Assembly: GCA_002450155.1 (NCBI GenBank)
Contig: DJYO01000022.1
Coordinates: 62,001 to 126,000 of the forward strand
Length of the DNA stretch: 64,000 bases
From: Mageeibacillus sp. UBA6976
GTDB lineage: Bacteria; Bacillota; Clostridia; Saccharofermentanales; Saccharofermentanaceae
Reading direction: 5' to 3'
Part shown: positions 16,610 through 24,867 of the stretch, in pieces
How the letters are laid out: each line of letters opens with the position of its first letter
Numbering within the stretch: position 1 is the stretch's first letter
Made by a program: the position numbers and the translations under genes
The notes under the pieces: generated by a model
The model's database searches: none
Told to the model about the DNA's origin: nothing
Seen by the model: only the letters and a program-made list of their open reading frames with translations

Positions 16610-17069
16610 ATAGACCTCCGGATCTCTTATTCCAAATGATTATAACATGAGAGCAGCCTTACCGGATAATAAGCGGTTGTACCTGTCAATAAAGTGGACA
16701 CCAAAAATATTTTTCTTTAATTCTTTTTTCTGCAGGTAGACACCATCGTTCAACTGATGGTAGGTGATGTTCGCTGACATGTTCGCTGTAACAGCGAACT
16801 CCTTAGCGAACTTTATACAATGTTGTAGTGCCTGAATGATACTCCACAACTGGTGCATCGTTCAACAGCAAAGTTATAAATGGCAACCTGATTATTGAAC
16901 TTATCTCCAGCAAACCCTCCAGCACTGCAGGACAGGTTGCTGTATAAACAGCTGAAATCAAGACATTATTCCTGCATATAGTCCTGCAGTGCATCAGTGA
17001 ATGCTTCATTTACATTGTCGGTTTTTGTAGTTTTTGTCGCTTTTTTCAATAGGGGTTTAGGTTTAGCAG
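16610..17069. other. 460-bp interval without an intact gene; repeat-rich, possibly a decayed insertion
   Basis: No convincing gene. It contains a nested hairpin (16769-16811), a shorter ACCATC/GATGGT hairpin (16742-16761), a direct repeat of CATCGTTCAAC (16744 and 16856), and short minus-strand coding-like scraps. One scrap near 16970-17050 would encode NVNEAFTDALQDYMQE before a stop. Repeated GTGGACACC/GTAGACACC words flank part of it. This fits an old mobile-element remnant, but I cannot name the family. Confidence 0.45.
16769..16811. repeat. Nested inverted repeat (two-stem hairpin)
   Basis: GTTCGCT-GACAT-GTTCGCTG-TAA-CAGCGAAC-TCCTT-AGCGAAC: an outer 7-bp perfect stem, a symmetric 5x5 internal loop, an inner 8-bp perfect stem and a 3-nt loop. 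The same GTTCGCT word is used in both stems. It has no T-run on either strand, so it is not an ordinary terminator. Confidence 0.8.
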
Positions 17070-17864
17070 CTATTCAATCACAGTTTCAATCACATATTGA
17101 ACTACCTCATCCGTGATGAAATAATCCTCGTGTTTGATTCCGTGAAAAATCATACACTCAGCTTCGGCATAGCAAGCTGCCAGTTTTCGCTGCATATTCG
17201 CATCAAGTGTAGTATCCGAATCTGATCCAATAACCGTAACCGGACAGGTCGTATTTCTTGCGTACTCATCAACTCTGATGTTGTTCTTTATAAATACTTG
17301 CAATGGTCCCCAGAATATCGGAATTATCTTGTTATACATATCAGCGCTTGTGCGATAACCGGATGCCAATACAAGATGCTTGCATTCCCTAACGCTTGCC
17401 AGATAAGCCGCCATTCCACAGCCATAACTGTGACCGAAAATATATATGTCTCTATCCGGATATTTCTGCGCAGCATAGTCGTATAATTCTTCAGCCGCCT
17501 GCTGCATTGTTCTAAGGTTCATTTTCCCTTTACTTTTTTGAGTCCCGTAATAATCTACTGAAAAAAACGGACAGTCAAAGCGTCCTCCGTACATTCCCAC
17601 AGTATTATATGCAATATACATGGAGCCACCGAAACAGAGGATTACCTTATCATCCTCCACATCCATATTGTATCCGTATCCATATAAGGACTCATTTATC
17701 TGAATCTCCACAGGCTCATAAGAGACTTCCCTCAGCTGTCTGTCCCCCTTATAAAAGGAATAGGAAATAAACTGCATGATCGCATCCGTTGCGAAGAATG
17801 CAATCAATACAAACATAATTATTTTCAGTACGATGTATGCAATGTTCACCTTTTTCTTCCCCAT
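17070..17864 (-). CDS. Membrane-anchored alpha/beta hydrolase
   Basis: 264 residues. One N-terminal membrane helix (~8-34) is followed by an alpha/beta hydrolase domain with nucleophile elbow FGHSYGCG (S146). A late Asp in TVIGSDSDT and His in FHGIKHEDYF would complete the triad. The fold and anchor suggest an esterase or lipase-like enzyme facing outside. The substrate is unknown. It begins 4 bp after the PadR stop, forming a two-gene operon with the regulator, so expression is probably controlled by PadR through the palindrome at 18442. Confidence 0.82.
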   Translation of the reverse strand: MGKKKVNIAYIVLKIIMFVLIAFFATDAIMQFISYSFYKGDRQLREVSYEPVEIQINESLYGYGYNMDVEDDKVILCFGGSMYIAYNTVGMYGGRFDCPFFSVDYYGTQKSKGKMNLRTMQQAAEELYDYAAQKYPDRDIYIFGHSYGCGMAAYLASVRECKHLVLASGYRTSADMYNKIIPIFWGPLQVFIKNNIRVDEYARNTTCPVTVIGSDSDTTLDANMQRKLAACYAEAECMIFHGIKHEDYFITDEVVQYVIETVIE

Positions 17865-17868
17865 ATGA

Positions 17869-18417
17869 TTATTTTCCGCCTCTTTGCCTCAGCATTTTCT
17901 TTGCCTTGGCGCACCATTTCAGATACGCTTCATAAGTCTCGATTCCGAAGGAAGCTGTAAGAGAATAATAAATATGATCCTCTATATCCAATGATTTCTC
18001 CAAGGCTTCACTATATTTCTTCAGTACCTTGAGATCCTTCTGTATCTGTTCTTCAAATACTTCTATGTTATGAATCGAAATTTCTCTGCTTTCCGCGCCA
18101 CCAAAAAACAGTTTCAGAAGAGTTTCATATTTTAGTTCATTGCTTGCCTGTTCTTCTTTGAGCCAATCCTTAAGTGCATCACAACCGCTCTCTGTAATAT
18201 GGTAAGTGGTCTTTTCGCGCCCACCCACAGATGTATCGTTTTTCGTGATCAAGCCTTGGCTCTCCATACCCTTCAATGCGGGATATATATTTCCAAAACT
18301 CCCCTTCCAGAAAAAGCTGATAGCTCCATCAATGCGTTTTTTAATATCATAGCCTGTTAAATTCTCATGACTGAGAAGCCCAAGAACTACCATATCAATT
18401 TTTCTTTCCCGTGCCAT
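17869..18417 (-). CDS. PadR-family transcriptional regulator
   Basis: 182 residues. The N-terminal winged helix reads VVLGLLSHENLTGYDIKKRI, then FFWKGSFGNIYPALKGMESQGLI, then a beta wing GGREKTTYHITESG, all diagnostic of PadR. A C-terminal helical dimerisation domain follows (about residues 90-182), as in the larger Vir/AphA-like group. I choose the ATG at 18417, preceded by AAAGGAG at ideal spacing, instead of an in-frame upstream codon. The upstream frame would span the operator and promoter. Probable autorepressor of itself and the hydrolase gene. Confidence 0.92.
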   Translation of the reverse strand: MARERKIDMVVLGLLSHENLTGYDIKKRIDGAISFFWKGSFGNIYPALKGMESQGLITKNDTSVGGREKTTYHITESGCDALKDWLKEEQASNELKYETLLKLFFGGAESREISIHNIEVFEEQIQKDLKVLKKYSEALEKSLDIEDHIYYSLTASFGIETYEAYLKWCAKAKKMLRQRGGK

Positions 18418-18441
18418 GTCGTTCTCCTTTATGTATCTACT

Positions 18442-18464
18442 TGATATATCGTTTTGATATATCA
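18442..18464 (-). promoter_or_regulatory. PadR operator palindrome
   Basis: TGATATATC-GTTTT-GATATATCA: perfect 9-bp arms, 5-bp centre. It overlaps the -10 hexamer of the padR promoter and lies between the transcription start and the ribosome site, as expected of a repressor site. Confidence 0.75.
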
Positions 18465-18489
18465 TAGCGCCTTGCGAAAGAATTATCAA
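18461..18489 (-). promoter_or_regulatory. Sigma-A-type promoter of the padR operon
   Basis: On the minus strand TTGATA (18489-18484), a 17-bp spacer, then TATGAT (18466-18461). The -10 overlaps the PadR palindrome. Confidence 0.72.
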
Positions 18490-18540
18490 GCAATTACTTA
18501 AAACTCCTTCAGTGTAAAACTTACTACCGCCTTTCCTGCT

Positions 18541-18589
18541 CCGGAGAAAAAGAAAAGAGCCACCAATGTCTTTTCGCATCAGTAGCTCT
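18541..18589 (-). terminator. Intrinsic terminator after the rRNA methyltransferase gene
   Basis: A 13-bp stem (AGAGCTACTGATG with CATTGGTGGCTCT, several G-U pairs, loop of 8) on the minus strand is followed by a T-rich run TTTTCTTTTTC. The stem begins at the last base of the gene's stop codon. Confidence 0.85.
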
Positions 18590-19980
18590 TACTGTTGGTT
18601 CCGTCGGTTGCTCAAGAGGCACACCGTCTCGACCCCTGCTGCATTGGGAAACAGATCCACCGGAGTTATGCCTGCTATGTCATAAGACTTCCTGAGCTGT
18701 ATCAGGTCCCTTGCCAGAGATGCGGGATCACAGGATACATAGCATATCTTCCGGGGTGCCAGATCAGAGATCTTCCTGATCACGCCCGGGTCCATACCCT
18801 TCCTCGGGGGATCTACTATAACTGCATCTGCAGGAAGGATCCTGCCCTTCTTTATAAGATCTGCTATATCTGCCTTAAGTACATCCCTGCAGATGTATAT
18901 AAGGTCATCTTCGCTGCCCGGGAATGCCAGTTTTCTGTTGATCTTGGCTGATTCCACAGCCTCGGGGACAGATTCGATGCCAAAGATCTTCTGTCCCCCG
19001 CTCTTGATCCCCATACCGAGAGTGCCGCATCCGCAGTAAAGGTCATAGATGACCTCTGCTTCCTTAAGATACCCGGAAGCTATGCCGGCCAGGATCTCGG
19101 CCTGCTCCGTATTCACCTGGAAGAAGGACCCTGCCTTGATGCGGAGCCTGCGGGAGCAAAAGATCTCATCGTAGCTGTCACAGCCGTCTATTACGACGCG
19201 CTTGCCTCCCCTGGTCCGGATAGATGCTTTGTCCGGGCTTATCCTGAGAAGTATGCCCTTAAGATCGAAGCCTTCTTTGTGGCATAGGTCGTAAGAAGCC
19301 TCCTTTATGCCGCTTGCAGTAAGGTAATCTTCTATATCTCTTATAAGGGTCTCGTGAGGCCCGGTGCTTGTTGTTACAAATTCCATAAGGACCTGCATCG
19401 TTCTCAGAGATGCTCGGAGCACGAGTCCGTCAAGAAGCCTGATAGGCGCTCTTTCGAAACGCTTCTCTATCGTCCTTCTTATCTTGCTGAATATCTCATA
19501 CTCTATAAGTTCTTCATCGTATTCTCCCAATTCGTGAGATGAGGCTACAAGGAGGCCTATCCTGCCCTGCCTTATCTGATACTGCATATGGTTGCGGTAT
19601 CTTCTGTTATCCTTAGCTCCCCTTATGGGTCTTATAAGAGAATCTGCCTCATCTTCGGTAAGGCCTGTTATCCTTATAAGGCATTCTCTTACCCTGTTTT
19701 GTTTATATTCCAGCTGAAAGCCGTAACTCATAGGGGCAAGGGGGAGCCCTCCACTCACCTTATCCTGAGGAATAAAAGGGGAGAGCCTTGATGCAGAAGG
19801 CTTTAAGATCTCCAGGACTTCTGCTTCGCAGTATCTTTTGCCCTCCCGGGTTATCCTAACCCTGCACTCCTCGTCAGGGAAAGCTCCCGGAGCAAAAACG
19901 GTCTTGCCCGATGCAAGCGAGCCGATCCCCTGCCCTTCGCTCCCAAGCGCTCTTATGGTTATTACTGCCTCTTCAAGCAT
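18589..19980 (-). CDS. rlmD: 23S rRNA (uracil-5-)-methyltransferase, RlmD/RlmCD-like
   Basis: 463 residues. An N-terminal TRAM domain (ITIRALGSEGQGIGSL...) is followed by a central domain and a SAM-dependent methyltransferase domain: VNTEQAEIL, YDLYCGCGTLGMG (SAM loop), VIVDPPRKGMDPGV, and the catalytic-Cys motif CYVSCDPASLARD. It methylates C5 of uracils in 23S rRNA. Where family members carry the CxxxxxCGGC cluster cysteines, this one reads SPFIPQDKVSGGLPLAPMSY, so the Fe-S cluster seems lost. The ATG at 19980 follows GGAG and is preferred to the GTG at 20001. It is divergent from the PBP gene. Confidence 0.92.
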   Translation of the reverse strand: MLEEAVITIRALGSEGQGIGSLASGKTVFAPGAFPDEECRVRITREGKRYCEAEVLEILKPSASRLSPFIPQDKVSGGLPLAPMSYGFQLEYKQNRVRECLIRITGLTEDEADSLIRPIRGAKDNRRYRNHMQYQIRQGRIGLLVASSHELGEYDEELIEYEIFSKIRRTIEKRFERAPIRLLDGLVLRASLRTMQVLMEFVTTSTGPHETLIRDIEDYLTASGIKEASYDLCHKEGFDLKGILLRISPDKASIRTRGGKRVVIDGCDSYDEIFCSRRLRIKAGSFFQVNTEQAEILAGIASGYLKEAEVIYDLYCGCGTLGMGIKSGGQKIFGIESVPEAVESAKINRKLAFPGSEDDLIYICRDVLKADIADLIKKGRILPADAVIVDPPRKGMDPGVIRKISDLAPRKICYVSCDPASLARDLIQLRKSYDIAGITPVDLFPNAAGVETVCLLSNRRNQQ

Positions 19981-20068
19981 AAGAAATCTCCATTGCCTCA
20001 CATTAGTAATCTAATTATAACTAATCTCGTGGTAAAATTAGGTGTAATTCAGATTGGAGGCGGAAGAA

Positions 20069-22378
20069 TTGGCCACAGCAAAGAATCAGCGTTCGACTAT
20101 CCCGGTTAATCCGGAGAGCAGCGCTTTGGCAGATGAACTTAGGTCCCAGCTCAAGGGCAAACCCACAAAGTCAGGTTTCTCAAGAAGCCTGCTGCGTGAA
20201 ATTGTAGGGTTTGCAGGCGATGTTACCCGCATCGTCGTGGTTATCGTACTTTGCCTGTGTTTTCTTTTCGGCGGATTCGGCGCCGGAATGCTCCTGGGGT
20301 ATGCCTCCACTACCAAACCCCTCTCCATAGGAGATCTGACCACGGCCGAAGAATCCCAGACTTCCTTTGTATATGACAGCCAGGGCAATGTCCTCGCCAA
20401 GCTTACAGGCAGCGAGAATATCGACCGTATCTATGTGCCCTACGGCTCCATCAAGGATACTTATATAGATGAAGCGATAATATCCGTTGAAGACCAGCGT
20501 TTCTACGAGCACTCCGGTATCGACATCAAGCGTATCGGCAGTGCGCTCCTTTCAGCTCTGGCCCATGGCGGCTCCGCAACCCACGGCGGTTCGACTATAA
20601 CTCAGCAGACAGTTAAGCTCATAAGCGGTCAGGACGAGCACTCCACCTCGCGTAAGGTCCAGGAGTGGTTCTCTGCCATGGAACTGGAGCAGAATCTGTC
20701 CAAGGACGAGATCCTTGAGCTCTATCTCAATCTTGCACCTATGGGCAACAACTATGTAGGCGTTCAGGCAGCAGCCCAGAACTACTTCGGCAAGGATGCG
20801 TCAGAGCTGAATCTCAATGAATGTGCACTTCTTGCAGGCCTGCCCAAGAGCCCTTCCTACTACAATCCCCTGAGAGAATCCGGCAGACGCAACGCCTTAA
20901 GACGTATGAGGATAATCCTCGGTAAGATGTACGATCTTGGCTACATCACCGAGGAAGAATATAACGAAGCCCTTAATACAGAAGTTGTATTCAAGGAGAG
21001 GGAAACAGACAGGAGCGTGCAGATCAATTCCTACTTTACCGAGTATGCAATATCCGAGGTGATCACAGATCTGTCTGAAGCAAGGGGCATCTCAAGAAGC
21101 CTTGCATCTACCCTTGTATATAACCGAGGCTATCATATCTATACGACACTGGAGCCCGGGACACAGGCGATACTGGACGAAGCCTTTACCAACAGGGATC
21201 TCTTCCAGGCGGATCCTGAAAAGCTGGCGGATTACCCGGAGAAACCCACAGGTTCAATGGTTGTAATAAACACTGCTACCGGAGCGATCGCCGCCATGCA
21301 GGGAGGCTACGGAGAGAAGAACATGAACCTCTCCCTTAACCGTGCGGTCTCTGCCCACAGAAACCCGGGTTCGTCGATAAAACCACTGATCGCATATGGT
21401 CCGGGCTTAGAGCTTGGTATTATTGCTCCGGGTACGATCTATGTTGACGAGGAATGCCATCTGGATCCTTCGAACCCCGACGCGATCTGGCCTGTAAACT
21501 ACGAAAGAGACTATCTCGGCGCCATCACCATAAGGCAGGGCCTCGTTAAATCCCGTAATACCATTGCAGCGCAGGTATGGACGGATGTAGGAGGCGAGAC
21601 TGCTCTCTGGTATCTGAAGCAGGTAGGTATCGACAGGACATCTGAAGGCGCCTTCCCCTCACAGTCAGTGGGCGGCTTTACAACGGGCATGACCACCCTT
21701 GAGATGTCAGCAGCTTACAATACCTTTGCCTGCGGCGGTACTTATACCGAGCCCTATGCTTATACCCAGGTATTAGACAGCGACGGCAATGTGGTCATAA
21801 CGTCCCAGCCTCTCAGCTACAGAGTCTACTCTGCTGAGACCTGCTTCCTTATGGCAGATATGCTCAAGGGTGTAGTTACATCAGGCACACCTTCCAAGTA
21901 CGGCGGACAGCTTACCGGTGCGAACGGCGAGCATATAGATACAGCAGGCAAGACCGGTACCACATCAGATAACAACGATAAGTGGTTCTGCGGATTTACT
22001 CCCTACTATGCAGCAGCTGTCTGGTACGGTTACGACAACCGTTTGAGACAGACATCTATCCCTAAGCCTGACCGTAACAATGCCGTCAGGATCTGGATGT
22101 ACTGTATGCAGAAGATCCATGAGAATCTCCCCGGCGCTACATTTGCTAAGCCCGATTCCATAGTATCCATGCAGGTATGCTCTTCCGGCTATTACCCTAC
22201 TGATGAGTGCCGCGCGGCAGGAACGACTTATACGGATTACTTTGTATCCGGCAGTATGCTCTGTCCTTCTGAAGACAGAGTCTGCCCAATACATGTGCCT
22301 TCTCCTACGCCTGTTCCCGTTGAAACAGCGGATCCTAACGCCCAGATCCCGGACGATCAGACTACGGCCGGCGTATGA
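20069..22378 (+). CDS. Class A penicillin-binding protein (glycosyltransferase/transpeptidase)
   Basis: About 769 residues. A cytoplasmic leader and one membrane helix (~55-85) precede a GT51 glycosyltransferase domain with the catalytic VEDQRFYEHSGIDIKR and HGGSTITQQ motifs. The transpeptidase domain has SxxK as SSIKP (after HRNPG), SxN as SRN and KTG as GKTGTTSDNNDKW. A Pro-rich tail ends the protein. It polymerises and crosslinks peptidoglycan outside the membrane. I choose the TTG at 20069, eight bases after GGAGG; an upstream TTG at 20054 would put the ribosome site inside the gene. An extended -10 (TGGTAAAAT) ends at 20038. Confidence 0.95.
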   Translation: MATAKNQRSTIPVNPESSALADELRSQLKGKPTKSGFSRSLLREIVGFAGDVTRIVVVIVLCLCFLFGGFGAGMLLGYASTTKPLSIGDLTTAEESQTSFVYDSQGNVLAKLTGSENIDRIYVPYGSIKDTYIDEAIISVEDQRFYEHSGIDIKRIGSALLSALAHGGSATHGGSTITQQTVKLISGQDEHSTSRKVQEWFSAMELEQNLSKDEILELYLNLAPMGNNYVGVQAAAQNYFGKDASELNLNECALLAGLPKSPSYYNPLRESGRRNALRRMRIILGKMYDLGYITEEEYNEALNTEVVFKERETDRSVQINSYFTEYAISEVITDLSEARGISRSLASTLVYNRGYHIYTTLEPGTQAILDEAFTNRDLFQADPEKLADYPEKPTGSMVVINTATGAIAAMQGGYGEKNMNLSLNRAVSAHRNPGSSIKPLIAYGPGLELGIIAPGTIYVDEECHLDPSNPDAIWPVNYERDYLGAITIRQGLVKSRNTIAAQVWTDVGGETALWYLKQVGIDRTSEGAFPSQSVGGFTTGMTTLEMSAAYNTFACGGTYTEPYAYTQVLDSDGNVVITSQPLSYRVYSAETCFLMADMLKGVVTSGTPSKYGGQLTGANGEHIDTAGKTGTTSDNNDKWFCGFTPYYAAAVWYGYDNRLRQTSIPKPDRNNAVRIWMYCMQKIHENLPGATFAKPDSIVSMQVCSSGYYPTDECRAAGTTYTDYFVSGSMLCPSEDRVCPIHVPSPTPVPVETADPNAQIPDDQTTAGV

Positions 22379-22464
22379 TCAAATTTGTCTTATTGATTTT
22401 TTGAGCATGAGAGTATATCCTTTACGTGCTTTATTGATATTTAATAAATAAGGAGCGTATTCAA

Positions 22465-23280
22465 TTGAGTACCGGTGGCTCTAGAGTAGCTGTTAATTTT
22501 GCTAAACGTATAGTTGTAAAAGTTGGGACTTCTACTCTTACATATGACAACGGCAAGATGAATCTGGGTAATATCGACAGGTTATGCCGTTCTCTGTCTG
22601 ATCTTATGAACAGAGGCAAGGAGGTTCTCCTTGTCAGCTCCGGTGCCATAGGCGTCGGTGTCGGTTTCTTAGACTTGAGCAAGCGTCCTGAGACCACAAG
22701 AGAGAAGCAGGCTATTGCTGCCGTAGGCCAGTGTGAGCTTATGAACGCATATTCCAGGTCTTTTGCCGAGTATTCCTACAAGGCAGGACAGGTGCTCCTT
22801 ACCAAAGACGGTATTACCGACCGCCTTACACGCGCAAATATAATCAACACGTTAGAGACATTGCTCGAGATGAAGATAATCCCTATCATCAATGAGAATG
22901 ATACGGTATCCACTACTGAGATCATGCATAACGGCACCTTCGGTGATAACGATACCCTGTCAGCAGATGTAGCCTGCCTCGCAGGTGCAGATCTGCTCAT
23001 CATACTGTCTGATGTTGACGGCCTGTACGATGACAACCCCAAGGACAATCCGGATGCCAAGAGGATATCTTATGTAGAGGAAATCTCTTCTGATATGCTG
23101 GACTCCTCATCAGGCAAGGGTTCCTGGCTTGGTACAGGCGGAATGATGACAAAACTTACGGCAATGGATAAGTGTATGACAAACGGCATTTACGGCGTCA
23201 TCGCCAACGGTTCCGAGCCCCGCGTTCTTGAAGACATATTGGATCAGGAAGACGTAGGAACCTTCTTCGCAGCAAGGTAA
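22465..23280 (+). CDS. proB: Glutamate 5-kinase
   Basis: 271 residues of the amino-acid-kinase fold. VVKVGTSTLTYD binds ATP, LLVSSGAIGVGVGFLDL is the family signature, IPIINENDTVS and FGDNDTLSADVA bind glutamate, and DVDGLYDDNP and GTGGMMTKL complete the site. It catalyses the first step of proline synthesis (glutamate to glutamyl-5-phosphate). The C-terminal PUA domain of E. coli and B. subtilis ProB (about 367 residues) is absent. The start is a TTG nine bases after AGGAG. proA is not adjacent; a lipoprotein gene follows within 8 bp. Confidence 0.95.
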   Translation: MSTGGSRVAVNFAKRIVVKVGTSTLTYDNGKMNLGNIDRLCRSLSDLMNRGKEVLLVSSGAIGVGVGFLDLSKRPETTREKQAIAAVGQCELMNAYSRSFAEYSYKAGQVLLTKDGITDRLTRANIINTLETLLEMKIIPIINENDTVSTTEIMHNGTFGDNDTLSADVACLAGADLLIILSDVDGLYDDNPKDNPDAKRISYVEEISSDMLDSSSGKGSWLGTGGMMTKLTAMDKCMTNGIYGVIANGSEPRVLEDILDQEDVGTFFAAR

Positions 23281-23287
23281 ATCTCCC

Positions 23288-23911
23288 ATGCAAGGTAAGT
23301 TAGGAACTGTTGCTATAGCTATAACCGGCGCATTGCTCCTTACTTCATGTGCCACAGAAAGCCAGATAGAGGTAACTCTTTCTAACGGTGAAGCTGCCGG
23401 AACTATCGTTACGATCTCACAGGATACAAATGAATCTGCAGCAACTTCGGTAAACGGAACTGCTACAGGAGATCTGCTCGTTGCAGCTTCTGTTGAGGCA
23501 AGTCAGAGCTACGCCCTTGATTACTACGGTATCCCGATAGTCCCGGGTTCTCCTGCAGATGACGTAATAGGGCAGCTTGGCACAGCTTACGAGCTTTATG
23601 CAAGCAGCGCTGAGGAAAACACCGGGGATTCCCCTGTCACCATATATACTTACAGGGATCTTATCCTCTTTGTATCACCTTCAGACAGCGGCACCGATAT
23701 AATAAGCGAGATTCAGATCACAAGTCCCGAGATCACGACTATAGAAGGCATCAGGATATCTGATACTGCCGAGGAGGTAGTAGGCACTTATGGTGAAGGC
23801 TATACGGATAACGGTTCTTCCATAAGCTACGAATCAGGTTCTTCCCGCATATCCTTCTTCTTTACCGGTGGCATCGTAACCGATATCGAGTACGAATATA
23901 TAGGGATGTAA
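23288..23911 (+). CDS. Putative lipoprotein of unknown function
   Basis: 207 residues. A signal peptide ends in a lipobox LLTSC (Cys at about 21), followed by a Thr/Ser/Ala-rich linker (~30-70). A compact domain then carries repeated motifs (PIVPGSPADDVIGQLG and GIRISDTAEEVVGTYGEGY) that look like two BLIP/SmpA-like beta-alpha units, each with a short-helix-then-loop pattern. I do not recognise the exact family. It begins 7 bp after proB and is probably co-transcribed, ending convergent with the ZIP transporter gene. Confidence 0.8.
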   Translation: MQGKLGTVAIAITGALLLTSCATESQIEVTLSNGEAAGTIVTISQDTNESAATSVNGTATGDLLVAASVEASQSYALDYYGIPIVPGSPADDVIGQLGTAYELYASSAEENTGDSPVTIYTYRDLILFVSPSDSGTDIISEIQITSPEITTIEGIRISDTAEEVVGTYGEGYTDNGSSISYESGSSRISFFFTGGIVTDIEYEYIGM

Positions 23912-23921
23912 CACTGTTACA

Positions 23922-24704
23922 TCAGCCCAGAGCGACGTCCAGAGCCATCATTAATGTAAATCCTGCTGCAAAGAGAACGGTCACTCTGTCCAGATGTTCT
24001 CCAGAGGACATCTCCGGGATCAGCTCCTCTACTACGACATAGATCATGGCGCCTGCCGCAAAGCCGAGAGTAAAGGGAAGCACCGGTACGATTATGGTGG
24101 ATGCCACTATGGTAAGTATTGTTCCTATAGGCTCTACAAGTCCGCTTAAGCATCCTCCCATAAAAGCCTTGAACTTACTCTCCCCCTTGGTCCTGAGAGG
24201 CAGGGATATAATAGCGCCTTCAGGGAAGTTCTGTATCGCAATACCAAGAGCAAGAGCGAAGGCTGCCGCAGAACTGATGTCACTTTTGCCGCTTAAGAAA
24301 GCCGCATATACAACGCCTACCGCCATACCCTCAGGGATATTGTGGAGGGTTACTGCCAGGACCATCATCGTAGTATTACGGAAAGAAGCCTTTATTCCCT
24401 CAGGCTTGTCACTGTCCATGTGGAGATGGGGGATTATGTGGTCAAGCAGCAGGAGGAACAGGATACCCAGCCAGAATCCTATTGTCACGGGCACAAAGGC
24501 AAATTTGCCCAGATGCTCGCTCTGCTCCATAGCAGGGATGATGAGACTCCAGATAGAAGCTGCCACCATGACGCCTGAAGCAAAACCTTCAAGTGCGCGG
24601 TTGAGCCTGGGATCTAATTTCTTCTTCATCAGGAAGACCATGGCAGATCCGAGGCAGGTCCCCAGGAACGGTACTGTTATTCCGATCAGCATATCAGTAT
24701 TCAT
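23922..24704 (-). CDS. ZIP-family divalent metal transporter (ZupT-like)
   Basis: 260 residues, eight predicted helices. The metal-translocation motifs are intact: HNIPEGMAVG in helix 4 and IQNFPEGAIIS in helix 5. A His-containing loop DHIIPHLHMDSD lies before helix 4. ZIP proteins import Zn, Fe(II) or Mn(II) into the cytosol. I start at the ATG at 24704, after GGGGGAT, rather than 39 bases upstream. A perfect DtxR-type palindrome at 24755-24774 lies 50 bp upstream, so iron or manganese is a more likely physiological substrate than zinc. That preference is inference. Confidence 0.92.
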   Translation of the reverse strand: MNTDMLIGITVPFLGTCLGSAMVFLMKKKLDPRLNRALEGFASGVMVAASIWSLIIPAMEQSEHLGKFAFVPVTIGFWLGILFLLLLDHIIPHLHMDSDKPEGIKASFRNTTMMVLAVTLHNIPEGMAVGVVYAAFLSGKSDISSAAAFALALGIAIQNFPEGAIISLPLRTKGESKFKAFMGGCLSGLVEPIGTILTIVASTIIVPVLPFTLGFAAGAMIYVVVEELIPEMSSGEHLDRVTVLFAAGFTLMMALDVALG

Positions 24705-24754
24705 ATGATCATCCCCCATCTGTATTTTCCCAATATAATACAATAGTCTGCAGG

Positions 24755-24774
24755 AAGTTAGTTATGACTAACTT
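24755..24774. promoter_or_regulatory. DtxR-type operator, ZIP transporter promoter
   Basis: AAGTTAGT-TATG-ACTAACTT: perfect 8-bp arms with a 4-bp centre, the cleanest copy of the box in the window. It lies upstream of the ZIP gene (start 24704) and about 110 bp from the divergent gene at 24868. Confidence 0.78.
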
Positions 24775-24867
24775 TGCCAAATATCCCTTCCTTTTACCGT
24801 TTTTGTTAATGCCCTGTGCCTAAATATGCTATAATCTCCCCAATATTATTTTGGGGGGATAATTTAT

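Noticed and set aside
16769..16811. Integron attC-like site
   Set aside because: The arms do not fit the GTTRRRY/RYYYAAC core, and there is no integrase or cassette array.
20002..20028. ATTAGT-N12-ACTAAT upstream of the PBP gene, first considered as another DtxR-type box
   Set aside because: The half-sites are 12 bp apart, not the fixed 4 bp of the other boxes.
24046..24708. Plus-strand frame of ~220 codons opposite the ZIP transporter
   Set aside because: Antisense shadow; the minus-strand gene has intact HNxPEG and NxPEG motifs.
24833..24861. Hairpin ATCTCCCCAA/TTGGGGGGAT over the ribosome site of the 24868 gene, considered as a translational switch
   Set aside because: The predicted transcription start lies within or after the 5-prime arm, so the mRNA probably lacks it.
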